DNA of 64,000 bases from Casuarius casuarius (lineage: Eukaryota; Chordata; Aves; Casuariiformes; Casuariidae), in contig PTFA01000081.1 in the NCBI GenBank assembly GCA_003342895.1, positions 2,928,181 to 2,992,180 on the forward strand, in the 5' to 3' direction. This document shows positions 35,392-49,000 of this stretch, piece by piece. The translations under genes were made by a program, and so were the position numbers. The notes beneath the pieces were generated by a model. That model had not been told where the DNA came from and did no database searches. It saw nothing but the letters and a program-made list of their open reading frames with translations. The number at the start of each line of letters is the position of its first letter. Position 1 is the first letter of the stretch.

Positions 35392-38300
35392 AGTGTTAAA
35401 CCACTAAATTCAATATACTGTAACTGCATAGGAACATCAGGAAAACACATTTGACCTGTATAACAATTCTCTGTAGGGCAAAAATATATAGTTTCTTTAT
35501 GAAAATCATGTGCTAAACATATGAACCCAAACACTGCACTTTTGTTTCATAAATGTAAAAAAAGGAAGTTTTAAATTCTTTTGTTCTGTGTGTAAACAGT
35601 TTGATGACTTCTATGCAGAGGTTCTGGAATCATAAGGAAATGTCAATGAAATGTGATTTCTTTTACATGGAGCATGTTTCTGTGAAAAAGCTAGATCATA
35701 AAATCATGTGTTCCCATTAATTTCACTAGTTGCTGACAAGCTGGCTGCTTTTGGCAAATGCACTTGAGCTTCAGCCCATTACTGTAAGCACGTGAAAAAA
35801 CTCGTGTGTTGTGAGAACCACAAATGGGGTTGGCCACACCTCCCAAGCACTGCAGTTTGCTACCTTCCCTACCGTGTAATGGCATTATTAAAAGAATTTT
35901 CATAACATTTATATTTACAAAAAACTGACAATTTTCATTCGAACTCCTTAAAGCCATTTCCCCTTAAACATTTAAAGAGTTTAACAGTAAGATTTTTTTT
36001 TTCAAGTTATAAAATAAAAATCCCATTTGAATTTTCTGATGTACAAAAAGTGATAAAGATGAACTATTGGATCACAGAATCAGTTTGTTTTTCCAAAATT
36101 CATGCCATCCGCTGTCCCATGTGTAAAGTCCGTTTCATCCAAATTCATGAACCAGAATTGTACCAGTATTATTTGGCAAATGATTTTTTTCATCAAAAAT
36201 GGCACACAGAGAAGAAAACACTTGTCTGCATAGCATCACAGCAGCAAGATATTGAAGAAATAAAAATATTCCTTTTCTGTACTTTGTTTAGCGTTTCCTA
36301 GGAAATAATGAATCTTTCGTCTCGTTCATCAGTGGGACTTGATGTCCTTTCTCTACCCACAACGTGAGTATTCAAACCGAAAAGCAGCATTTCTTCCTTG
36401 TGATGCGCTATAACTTAAAGGTCCATTTGGCAACATTTTTCAGTCAGGATGGATAAACAACAGAGTTTTATTCTGTGGTTTCAAGTTAAGAATCATTTCC
36501 ACAGGAGGCATTTTGCTGTTAGATCTGTCACTCATACAAAACTACAGAATAAGAAATACAAAAAAAAAAAATGACACTGCCAGTATTTTTTTGTTGTTTA
36601 AATATGCCTACACAGGGAAAAAAAATGTCAGGATCAGCCCGATGTAAAGGATGACGAAAAACATGTCACCATGACATAAAAAGTGCCGACTTGTGCCCAA
36701 AAGGCTGTTGAATGATAATGCCACTGCTACATACAGATTCTGCNTTTTGCTTAAAAGAAAAAGAATGGCTAATACTTAATAAATTTCAAATGCTCGTTAT
36801 TTATATGTGGCATACAGAAGACAACACATGTCGAAAAGAAGANGGAGGAGTGAGATTTCCTAGTCTGGATACCCATGACTTGCGGGGACAGGACTGGACT
36901 CTTGGTATGATAAGCAGGGACTGTTTTTATTTTGTGCTGCCACAGGAATCTGCCATTGGTTGCCAAAAATTATCAGGAGCGCTCGGAGAACCGATCCAGG
37001 AGGCAATCATCTATCCTTGCCAGACAAAATCAATCGGAAAAAAGCATGAAAGCCAAAGGCCTGCCAGGTTCTTGGTTTTCATTTGAGTCTTGGAGCACCA
37101 CAAGCCTCTACCAATGCTATTTCTTAGGTCTGTTGATCTGGGCGTAGAGAGGTTCTGCTTCCTGAGGATAATAAAAATAAAATAAGCGGCGTTGTCCCCC
37201 GACATTTTCAGAGCATTTTTAGAACATCTGCTTGAGAACAGCAATACCTCTTGAGTTCAAACCCAAAGGACACGTTTGCGCTGTGCTGCTTTGCACGCTC
37301 ACAGCAGCCCCGTTGAATTGGAAAGAAAATGTGACACTACAGCAGAAAATGAATGCTTATAATCAATTCCCTTTCCCAGTATTGGCTGTGCACAGATCCT
37401 CAGGAGGTATTGCCGGGCANAGACATATGAAAAAATGAAATGATATTTATATGACTGGATGTTTTGGAGTTTACAGGCCAGAAATGTAGCTGGCATCAGA
37501 CGTTGGTACTCAGATCAGGCTGCGAATCCCACCCCAGCAGTGCAACAACAGAACAAAGCCGCGCATCTCACACAAGTCACGTCGAAAAAACGTTTGCAAA
37601 CAAAAACTGCTGCAGCAAGCTGAACTAATGAAGCTGTGATGGGATTTAAAATAACAATATTTTCATACAGATGTGGCACAAGTTGCCTATGAAAAATGAG
37701 GAAAGANAGCTCTGCACAGTTGGATTAGGGGTCAGTACAGCCATGAGTACAATCATTTCGAATGGGAGGAAAGCATGTCGATTTGCTAACAGATACTTTA
37801 TTGTGAATGTCCTGGAGGTGGGGTGGAAAAAAGTTGCTATGGCTTGAGCAGAGGCTGTATGTTTTCTTAATACTATGTTCATCGTGGCTGCAATGTGAAG
37901 CAAACCATCCATGCACCCTACAACCCACTCCATTTCCAGAAAGTAATTTATTAAACTGAGAATGACATCTAAAAAAAGAACAAGACAGGCAGAAAGGCTA
38001 ATTAATGCCATACTGCATTAACTCTCCACAGCTTGATAAATACTCAAATACCACAGCATGACGTTGAATTTAACCAAGTTCGAATGAAACTCATGTTACA
38101 AAGTCAGCTTTTGCTGATACTGCTAAGTAAAAAAGTGAGAAGGTTGGCCACGGAGGAGCACAGAAATGCCTGACAGGAGGTGGCACCAGATTTTAATCAC
38201 TGGTTACAAAGATGACACTGCTGATCAGAAAACCAGCCTAAAGCTGCATCTGTAGGTTCACATTTACTCAGTCTCTGGGGTGACGCTCTAAAATACGGCC

Positions 38301-38740
38301 TGCTCCCTGTTTGCCAGGGAAGGTTGTCTCCATCTCCCTTATTCCTTGAAATGACTCTATTTCTGCAGTTTGCAAAGACTTCACTTTCTCACCTCCTACC
38401 TACACGAAGCCCTGAGCACACTACAAAAGCATTAGGAGAGGATGAGCAAAATCCCCTCTGAATGATTCAATAAAAGCTCTTGAAATTATCCACAGAAAGA
38501 AGCAAATACATTTTGTGACCTTGAAAAAATGAAGGTAATCAGAAGAGACGACTGAGAGTAAGTAACTGCNTTTCACATACTGTGTGCTAAGCCTACCTAT
38601 GCCAGTTCTCATGTACGGCGGACGCGAAACTGGCAGCATGATCTATCACAGCTAGTCCAGCGAAAATCTGTACTAATTAATGTAGGAATCTGACACACAA
38701 CAGGCCATTCCTCAGGCATTTGCTGAACCTGAGGTGACTG

Positions 38741-38798
38741 CAGAAGGAAGCAAAAAGGAAGAGAGAGAAGAAAAGGGGAAGGAGGGAAGGAGGGAAAT
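38741..38798. repeat. Purine-only tract with GGAAGGAGGG units
   Basis: About 58 bases almost entirely A and G, ending in GGAAGGAGGGAAGGAGGGAA. Such homopurine mirror-like tracts can form triplex DNA. No function is evident here. Confidence 0.75.
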
Positions 38799-41700
38799 GA
38801 TCCCTTTGGAACAAAAGATACCAGCTTTTCAAATGCCCTAGGGAAAGAAAAAACCCTTTAAAAACGTCAAGTGTGCTTGCTAGAGCAGTCCTCAAATATC
38901 TNTAAGATATGCAGATGCACTTAAGTAAGAGGTGTCCTAAGGTGTCACTGAACTTGAAATCACTGGAAGAGATGCAGCCCGAACTCCAGAAGGAGTTCCT
39001 CCCTGGTCATCAGCAGTTTCCACAGCTCATCTAGCAGACCTGAGAATTAGAAATTTCTAACTTTTATTCCTATCCAATATTTATTCTGAGCATACACTCC
39101 ATGTGGCAAAGACCTGCATTTCTCACTGATTCGAGAACTTTTTCTTCCAGATCAGAGCACTNTGAAATAAAGTTGTGCTTCCTTTTAGCAGATTTTTCCT
39201 TTCAGATGGCTAAACGAGAGACTAATTGCTGTACTTGCATGAGAGCATCTCAGTCAAAATTTTTTTTTGGTCAATGTCTGGAACTTGTTATCTAATATTA
39301 TTTTGAGGTAATTCAAGCCGTGCATCTTGACTATGGCCTGACATTGAAAATGGCATCTGCAAAGAACAGATGATACTCAAGAGAGCAAGAGAGCAGAAGG
39401 GGACAGCAAAGAGGCAAAAGGAGAGTCAAGCAACAGTGTCCCTCACAAAGCCAGGCAGGGGGGCTCTCGCAAGAAGTATTCAGGAGGGGCTTGGAGGCAG
39501 AAATAAAACCCCTTCTTTTTACATATTCCACTCAAAAGTCACAGGAAGTGTCATTAAAAGGCAAGTGAGCTTAGNTGTTCTCACAGCATCATAATCATCT
39601 CACCCAGATTTTCTGCTTTCTACTTCTACCACTCTGTTAGGAACAGATCCAGAGGGAAAGCAGTGAAAGAATGGGTCTTTGTCAGGAAAAAAAAAGGAAC
39701 AAATGAAATAGCATACAAAGCTTCCCCTTCACATAAATGCCCTGAACCTTAGTGTTTTCCCCTTTTTATGACTGGCCCAGAAGCACTTCCAATGTGCTTG
39801 CATTAACCTAGAGCGAGTAACCAAGAACACAAATGGGATCATCATCTTTTGCTCCTAAATCCTACTTGAAGGGTGCTATCATCTTTAGGGATATGCAATT
39901 CCTCATAAATATTTGAAAAGCAGATGTTTTCCTATTTGTTTAGGATCTGCTATCAAGTGTTCGGCTACATCCTCATATCCTCACGTACCAATGTGGTTAT
40001 TTAGACTGTATAGTGCTTCCAAATAAACATGTACTACAGGAAAAGGATACTATTCACAGATCGGATATCTGACAAAACCGAGAGGTTACAGTAGGGGACC
40101 AAAAACGTTGAAATATACATGCCTTAAGTTAGACATCTAAATATTTAGGAAGCTACAAGTATATTGTGCAACTGTTATGGACTGCTCATTGCAAAAACTG
40201 CTGAAGAGAAAATTTTCCNTAAGCTCCACAGATGTATTTCAAAGATACTTCATGCTTAAAATTTCTCATTTACTCTGCCCATTTTAAGAAATATCTTGTG
40301 TAATACCCGACACTGTTGCAAACAGTACGCATCCTGAGTACAGCACGCTACGGCAGGAGACAACGAGGTTTTGAATACCATTATGTAAATACTGCAAGTA
40401 AATTTACATCCAATTTTAAGACATTAACATCTGCTCCCCAACTGAACTAGCCATTGTAAAACACTTCTGAAAGATTCAGCATCCAGTTGGGCTTGTTTGG
40501 ATGAGATCACTCNCAAAACATAGCAGAGACAGGACTTGGTTAGGAAGAAACTATTTTTACTTTGGCGGTCCTTTCATCATTGATTCAGGGCACCCTGCTA
40601 TGCGCAAAGCTACAGACAAGATGTACTGAATTATAGAGGTGAGGCCCTCATAGATTTGTTTGCCCTTTACAATAGATTCTCAGCACAGGTTTTACTCCTG
40701 GCTGACTGATCAGAAAGGGCAGGCTCAAATGATAGAGTTTCATGAAATAAGTGCACTGGAACAGCAGCCAAAATGAAAATCTTGTGCTGAGGATGCAAGT
40801 GAAGGGAAATGGGAGTGCAATGCATCTTCTCTATTGCATGCTGATTCAATGAAATAGGATATAAACTCAGCAAGCAGTTTTCAAACTAAAAATCTTCAGT
40901 GATAATTCTCATTCACTCATTAACAGCCAGTGCCTTATCTCTGATAATTTTTATTACAGCCAGCTTCTATTAGCTGCATAAATACGCCAACTGTCTAGTT
41001 AGGGATTATGACTGGAAAGCNCCTCTATTCTTTCAGCAAATCTACCCAGAAGTCTTTCCTAGTCTCAAATATCTAGTTTAATTATTAGCATTTTAGAAGT
41101 TTTTGTCATTTCAGTACAGAGATGGATGCTATATACCCACTAGGCAGAAAGATTAGCCCTGCTCCATCTTTGTTCTGGCATAACAGTGAGCTGCAAACAC
41201 ACCTAACCAAACAGGATCCATTCAACTGTACTGTCCTTCTATGTATCTGTCAGTTCCCCTTAATAATTTTTGAACCCAATGGTCAGTTCGATGCAAACTC
41301 TCAGAAGTCTCTAAGCTACTAAATTACCGCAAGCCTCATGAAAATTGGTTTTTGTACAGAAGACAGAGAACATTGAACATCCTCACTACAGAGAAAACTA
41401 TGAGCGCTCAGCCCTGAACTGCTGTGTTTGGCATCGCTGGATGGCCGCTAAGGAAGTACATGGCTCTAGGTGAGCTACATAATATGCTGTCTCTTGCTCA
41501 GAAAAATAAGGAGAAATGGAAGGGTACCTCGGTACTTCAGGAGGGCTTGGAGATACTGGAAGAGGTGAGAAACCCATGTACAGGCTGGTCAGATTAAAAT
41601 GGGGAGTTCAAAGGGAGAAAGTGAGATGANNGCAGCAGCAGAGAGGAGGAGAAAGCTGTAGGAAGCCTCTGTTCACAAAACAACCTGGATTTCTCTGGGT

Positions 41701-44700
41701 CTTGCCCTTTCAGATTCCCTGGGAAATATGACGAGCAAATGAGCATGGGAGCAGGGCCTGAAATGACAACTTAAGGAATTTTTTGGAANGAAGCAAAAAC
41801 TGTGATCCCTCTCCAAAAGCATGACCCTACATACTTTTCCTCTATCAGATTTATAATCCTCCTTGGTGGTGTCTCTTTAGTTTGAGAATGACAGATCTAG
41901 GACCTATTGTAAGAATAGGTCACCCATAATCATCATGACATTTCTCTCCAGACTCTATTCAATTGCTGTTGCGCTAGATGAATGAGATAACAGGTCCTGC
42001 AAACATAGGCTGGATATTTTGAGTCCATTCAGAGTCCTAGTGCAACACAAAGGGGACAAAAAGTAACAGGAGGTGGAATCAGCTTAAGATGCCCTCCTGT
42101 GACTCACTAAGCTGGCAGAGAAGACACTACTTTGTCCATAAATTGCTATTTGCTGTCAAATTCCTAAAAACAGCTGAGATAAAGAGTTACAGTTGTCCAT
42201 TCTGGAGCCGACTAACGCCTTAAGAACATTTATCGCTAAGAATGGCACATGTTCAAAGATGGAAGATGGCACTGGGCCATCAAAGTACCACTGAAAGCTG
42301 ATAGACAAATATTCAAAGGAACTGTTGCTCTCACGACAGTGCTGATAGCATCATGAAGGGTGTGACATATTTTGAGGGCTTTTAATTGTCTGCACACATT
42401 TCATGGAACAACTAAACAANTTTTTGAGGAAGATATGCTCTAGCCACAAATGTTTTGAAGGTTTCCTGAGAATCTCTCATGAACAACTGCCAGTTCAAGT
42501 CTTGTACTGGGCAGCATATCAATAGGGCTGTATTTGTTCCAGCATTTTAAATGGCTTTTATTGAAATAATTGTGGCACCAAATAGCCTATTCTCTTTCCG
42601 AATTTTTACTCCGCTTGTTTTCCTTCAAGAATCAGTTTACATGGTCCATACTGAATCAGATAGCATTTGCAATATTAGATCCCAGTGTTCAGGCCTTTTC
42701 TATTCTTTCCACAGGCAGGATGTTTTGCTATGAGATGCCCGCCAACATACTGATAGGTCTCCCAAGCACCATGACTTCAGAGAGTCAACGTTCACTCCTG
42801 CCCTTTCTCTTTCTCCTGCTCAAAGGCTCCCCTTCCTATAGCCTTTGCTAAGCTTTTNGTTGTAGCTTCAGGGCTCCCCAGTTCCACGGAGTGCGAGACC
42901 CATTACTGAGGCTGACTTGGGGGCTGAACTCAGCTGAAATATTCCTAAGAGCAGAAACCACCAGTGGGATCTGCATGTACCTAACATGTGTGGGCCAGTC
43001 CCTGTAATTCAGGGTGCTGGATGCGCTGCTGCGAAGAGGATGACCAGACGAAAACTCCTCTTTTCAAATTTCTTGCTTTAACCAAAAATGTCAATATACA
43101 ATACACATAACACATTCCGTAGAATCATAGCAAAATACAGTTCTTTCTCACTCTCTCCTTTCTCCATAGCTATCCCTCCACAAGCTGGAGAGAGACATAA
43201 GGATTACGGTGTTTAAATATAAGTCAGCTGAAGACAGCAGTCTTATTCGTCGTTCTCCTCACCCTTTCTGGACAACCACTATCCCTGCTCATGTTGATTC
43301 TCATCTCCAACCATAAAGGGACAAAAATGTAACTTATTCATAAAATGTCACATTTACCTACTAAAAACCCATAGCCATTTCTAAAAAGGTAACTTACAAG
43401 AGCGGTTACCAGTAGGATGTGGTTTTGAGAGGTTAAGTGGAAAATCGTTCAAAGGTTAGGAGAAATGGAGAAATTAAGGAGCTGAAAGAATTCTTTCTAA
43501 ATGAGAATATGGACGATCAGAAGGAACCAAGAAACCAAATTGCTAAGGTACACTGAAAGATCAAAAAAATACCAAGCAGCTGAGAATTCTNGACACATCA
43601 GGACAGGATAAACAAAGATACTGTATGTGCGCTGCTGCTTTCATAGAGATGCTGGGAACAGATGTATTTGAAATTTCTGAACACAATACTGTGTCATGCT
43701 GCTGAAAGGTCCATTCGTTTGAGCTGTATACTCTGCTGTTCTTGGTGTGAAGAACGATGTTCTGAAAGAGCTGAGTAATCTCCATCTAACACACAAAAAT
43801 GACTTTTACACAGACTGTGATTCTTTTGTACTACATGTTTCTCTCCATTAAGTTTTTCTCAAAATGCTAGGCTNGGTACACAACACAACAGTAAGTCTTG
43901 AATCGATAATTTTCCATGGAGATTAGACTTTCCATTGCTCTGATGATACCATGTTTCAGAATTAGATGGGCTGGTTTTAGCAAGTGGATTTCCTACAGAC
44001 TGCTGCTGTACGGCGCTGCACTGAGGCTCAATGATATTAGNACTGTATCTTCACTGCAGAGAGACTTTCTTTTTGCTCAGTTTCCTGTTCCTGCCTACAG
44101 CTCTTAGGAATTGCTATAATAGCCACAATAATCAGTAACATTATTTTACAATTCCCATAATACATTTCTGAGAGTTATATACATTTTATACAAGTCTGTA
44201 CAAAAATTAACAGGAAATATAGAAAAAACATATGGAGTCACTGGTAATACACTGCTGTTGAAGCTCCCAGAGACCCTTTCTAGGTAAAAGACTGTATTTT
44301 ACTAAGAGCTATATAAAGCCAAAACAATAAGTCTCTCACTTGACTGCCTTACACAGTGATAGGCAGTAACAGACTTAAACTGCTGTTTCGAGTTCCAGAA
44401 CTCCTGATAGGTAAAATGCGTGTGATGCTGATTTACAAATGATGGATACATCATCTCTGACAATCAGAAAATTAGAAAGAGATTTTACCATTATTCTCCC
44501 CTTGATGGATTTCAGAATTATCTTGACTACGATAAACAGTAATAAACAAACGTATATAGCTTTGCAGAGGGTGGGATTGTGATAAAGGTCAAATCCTCTT
44601 TCTTCAGTTAAGGAAGAACTCTTAAAACGGTTCAAACCTGGGACAGCCCGCTATAGCAGTGCTGGCCGGGGCCAAAGGCAAAGCCAAATCACCACACGGT

Positions 44701-45985
44701 ACCATCCAGTAACAATTCCCAACAACCTGCCAAAACAATTATAGCTGGAGCACGGGGACCAACAGATGATCTTGCTAGGGCAGCTCATCCCAACTCGACT
44801 CTATCCTTGCACTGTCGTTTTTAGACTCGGAGACATAAGGCCTAAGGCTACTTTTGCCTCAGGCCCTGAGGGCTGAGCATGATGCTGGTGGAGCTAAAGA
44901 AGGGGGAGATGCCAACAAAGTAAGCTGACTCCTAATGAAACTATTAATTTTGAGTTGAAACCAAATTATTTAGGCTCAAGGTTGATAAGTCACTCGTAAA
45001 CACAGTGCAGTGTCNAGACAAAAAGAAAAAGGGTTCTACCATTGTCACAGATGTGCTCCAGCTCTGCGCTGAAGCCCAGAAGCAATATTAGATCATGTAT
45101 TTGAGTAATACAAAACACGAATGACAGATAGTGAAAAGATAATGAAACATATCCTTCAAACTGTAACACTCGAGAGTATTTGGACTGAATAATGCTCAGC
45201 ACTCATAAAACTTTGCAGCTTTACTGTCTCTTTGGTAAAACATACATACTGTATTGAAACAAATCACAGAACATTCACTAGCAGCTACATTTTCTAATGG
45301 GTTCTGTAACACAAAAGATGAAAAGATCACCTTTCCCATCTCAATTTAAATGACCTATGATAATGAATAATTTTTACAACATCAGTATGCCAATGGTAAC
45401 ATGAATGATAAGTTTCAGATGTTTTTAATTTGCAGTTGGAGATAAACATACATGAACCCATTTTAATAATTTTCTACATGCAGATAATAAATGTGTTTCT
45501 TCTACTGATTATCACACTGATTTAGGGTAGAGGTATTCATATATCATTACGTAATTTTTTTTACTGTTTGTTATGTCTTTGGGTAAGATGTCTTATTCAA
45601 TTTAATGTTACATCTGAGTAAAGGTCAGAGTGGATTTCATAAAAAAAAAAGTTCTGCCTAATACTTTGTTAGTAATGGCTCAGATCTCCTATTTCCCCCT
45701 AGAATTTGAACATGAAGTAAAGTAAGTCTACATGTCTTTAAAGCATGCAGGCAGCTGAAACACACGTATTTGCATAAGTTGCAACACCTAGTGAATGGCA
45801 AAAGCCATGCAAACCACGGAACATGAGGAATACACTGTGGATAATGGAGAGGAAAAAAGGAAAAGATGAAAAGGAAAAATAAACCATGCATCCATGAAAG
45901 CAATGGTAGGTACTGGTGGAAGAATAAGTGAGCACCTCAAGGTGTAGAGAAAAAAAGGACAGATACCTACCCCAACCTGCGCTAT

Positions 45986-46069
45986 CTAGCTACCGACCTG
46001 TGGACTTATAGTATCGCCAGTTGGCTCACCAAATGGATCACTGTTGGATGAGGCCTGAGACCCATCAGG
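45986..46069 (-). CDS. DAB1: DAB1 terminal coding exon ([16 protein letters not shown] to SPQVGS)
   Basis: Acceptor GTATTCTAG at 46070-46078. Twenty-seven codons and TAG at 45986-45988. Contains a DPF motif of the type that binds clathrin adaptors. The human end GEPSGEPSGDNISPQAGS corresponds to [14 protein letters not shown] here, so one GEPS repeat is missing. The 3'UTR continues below 45986. No nearby AATAAA was found on the minus strand. Confidence 0.95.
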   Translation of the reverse strand, partial: PDGSQASSNSDPFGEPTGDTISPQVGS

Positions 46070-49000
46070 CTAGAATACAAGAACATAACACCTTTTTTTC
46101 TCAACAATAGAAAGTGAAAAGTCAACACGAGGTTATTTTCATGCTGTGGGCATAACAAGTACATCCTATCTCATGAAAAACAAAGTGAGACCTCACCGCT
46201 GATACGTCCTCAAAAGCTTTACTGATTCCCTATAGCTGATGCAGGCAGGAAAGGACCACTCTGGTACCTGTTGGAGTCCATGCAAGAGCTGCCACAGACT
46301 TCAGAAGGTACTGGAGCAGACATACCAGAACTGNGAAAGGCCCTGAAAGCCAATGAAGCTATGTGAATGAGAAAGAGTCCAAGCTTGTGCCATTTTATAT
46401 CTTTGGGTCCTTTTGTGTACAGATGCCCTNTTGCCTTTGGTTCGCTTAGGCTTCATCTGCCTAAGATACCTTGGGACTTAAATATACCACTTGGATAATA
46501 CTTCTTGTGCTTTGGTCCACTGAGTCTAAGAGAAAGAAATCATATACTAGGGCCAAAACATTGAGGAATGTAACTAGGCAAGCAACTGGATGGCAAGAAT
46601 GTGCAAAACAATGTCAACCATCCTCTGTTTTAACAGAAACTTTCACATCTCTTTCTGTACTCTCAGCATGTAGTTTTACCTCAAACTCCCTTACCACCAN
46701 TAAGTGAATGCTCATACGCTAAAAAGGACGTCATATACAACTGACCTATATAACCTTACATATGGAGTTTGTTTCCTTGAATGCAATACTACTGCATATC
46801 AACATAAATGTCATACTGATGCTCTTAACTATCAAAATCCAACCTGGAAGTAAATTCTCTCTGCAACTCTCCCTTAAATACTTAATATACCNCCCAGCCC
46901 TACTAGAATAGTTATTTTTGACACTATCAAACCNCATTTAACTAACATCTCCCTTTTTTCTAGCTAAAAAATGCTAATCAATATTTAGAAACCTTGTTGC
47001 TACTCACAGCCTCCTGCTCTTCACTTTTGCTTGGACTTTCAAACCCCTCCTCAAAGAGGTCATCTGCAGCAGGATCACTGGTATGAGATGCTGATGATTT
47101 TGATGGAGAACTCTGTCTGGGTGCAGGGGTTGGAGCTAAACAAAGATTAAGGTAACACCAACAGAATATATATCCATTAGTTTGTTTAAAAAGACAAACA
47201 GCACAAAATTTGCTCATGCTTTAGAGCCCTCAACTTATATTACCCCTGAAAATTATTTTCTAAAGAGGAGTTATATGCAGTAAATTTAAACACGTAAGTC
47301 ATTATCAATTTCATATATTTGATTTCATTCAGCAGTTTCCAAATTAGTTTCAGCTGCACCTGGCATATGGCTCTAGGAACCCAGGAGATATCACCACACT
47401 ATATTAAAAACGTGNGAGCTGCCTGCCCTATGGCAGGTAAGAGAAACATAGGGTTTCCTTTTGGCCCCTGGTAAATCTCTGTCTCATGAATTCCCCTCGT
47501 CAGCGATCTTTGCAATATCCCCACCTCCGTGCTACAACCAGGACAAGCATATCTTACAGCTCTTCAATGAATCTCCCCACGTTCAATACATCAGGCTACA
47601 AGAACAAATACCCATCCCCTGATTTCTGCAAAGTATGTCCTGAATGGGACACTACTGAAACCATTCATAAAGCTGAATGTCACATGCATTTTCCAACCAG
47701 CCTGCATGTCCTTAGCACAGAAGATATATTACTATCTTATTAGAAATTAAATTTCAGACTGTAATCATCGGGGCTGTTGATTTCAATGGTCTCTGAAATT
47801 CATCTGTAACATTTTTCTTTATGGCAGGAACACATCTAATAAGCTAGACCATGCATGAAGGTTTTAAGTCCATATCTTTGTTCCAATTTACTGTACGAAT
47901 AAGAAAAGTGAAATGCTTTGAGAAGCAGTCACATTTGAGGAATGTTACAGCTGAAAGGGTATGAATACTCACGTGAATTTGTAGATGGTGTCGTGGAAGT
48001 CACAGGAGTCAAATTTAACTGAGAGATGTCAAAGTCATCACAATCATCTGCTTCCTGTGCCATCCCAACTTTGTTAAAATAACTTGAGAAGGCCTCTGAG
48101 GTACAACTGAGGGAAGGCTGATCTGGTTTTCTTGATGGCACTGGTGGAGGCTGAGCCATCTGGAAATCTTTAAACATTTCTTTTCCCATTTTCTGTCTGG
48201 GCCTGTCTGTCTGTGGACTTGATCTGTTGGAATCACTCGTGGGTGGAACAGTAGCTATAGGGGCAATGGTACCTTGAAACATGGCTGCTTGTAAAGGCAA
48301 AACAGTTTGTGTTGGCATGAAGGCAGTTGGTTGGAACTGACCAGCTACAGATGGCCACGGTTGCTGAGTAGGAGGAAAAATACCGGGTTGGCCCCATGCT
48401 ATTGGTTGTCCTCCCTGCATCACCTGAGCAACTGGAGGCTGAGCACCCATGGCCAACTGCTGTTGAACAAGTGGTTGCTGTCCCCAGAATGAGGGCAGAA
48501 CAGCTCCCATGGCAACATAACCTTCAAACAATAAAAACAGCAGGAAAAAAAGAGATTTTAACATTAATGTCAAGAGCACGCAGAATTAGCTACACAATAA
48601 CTCAAACACACAGACTACGTCAGTGATGCCGGAGCTTCGGCACACTTNTAAAGAAAACAGAGAGCCATGGCTGAATTTATGTCACTGGATAAGTGGTTGT
48701 ATACAAAAACAAAGGTTNGTGGATATCAGCAATAATCCTTCACCTCATCCAAACAAAAAGCTTTTTTCTTCTCCTCAGTGAGTACCCACATGCATCTGAG
48801 AACATGCATGCGCGTGGACCTCTTCGGCATGCCAGAAGCACAGCTGGGATCAGTTTGGTCCAACTGTTAACCAGAACCACAGCAGCTCCCCAAACATTTC
48901 TTACACTTACCGCCTGGGAGCACAACCCTGGTCCTCACCACTGAGCTTTGCAGGCTCTTGCTAGTGCTCCTGCCCCCATTTGTCTACCCCGTCACCCCTG

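Larger units (their letters stand above)
33870..36650 (-). other. AT-rich, repeat-poor block; possible distal 3'UTR of DAB1 or another minus-strand transcript
   Basis: This 2.8-kb block has 3'UTR-like composition, few ambiguous bases and no recognisable interspersed repeat. On the minus strand it ends with an AATAAA (33890-33895) followed by a GT/T-rich stretch. A perfect Pumilio-type TGTAAATA lies at 35912-35919. It is more than 9 kb beyond the DAB1 stop, so assignment to DAB1 would need a very long neuronal 3'UTR. Inference only. Confidence 0.3.
27324..45985. other. C8B-DAB1 intergenic region (C8B 5' flank and DAB1 3' flank)
   Basis: About 18.7 kb with no recognised gene. The part next to 27324 must contain the C8B promoter and any untranslated exon. 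No TATA box or CpG island is evident, as is common for liver-expressed genes. The part below 45985 starts with the DAB1 3'UTR. Notable contents are an interrupted open frame (31538-32002), an AT-rich block with a good minus-strand poly(A) signal (33870-36650) and purine- or pyrimidine-rich runs. Confidence 0.75.

Noticed and set aside
36050..36301. 83-codon plus-strand frame with a CPMC motif
   Set aside because: A single CxxC pair is not enough for a zinc-binding domain, and the surrounding DNA looks like UTR or intergenic sequence.
43110..43140. Possible CR1 3' end (TAGAATCATAG)
   Set aside because: Too short, and no CR1 body was recognised next to it.
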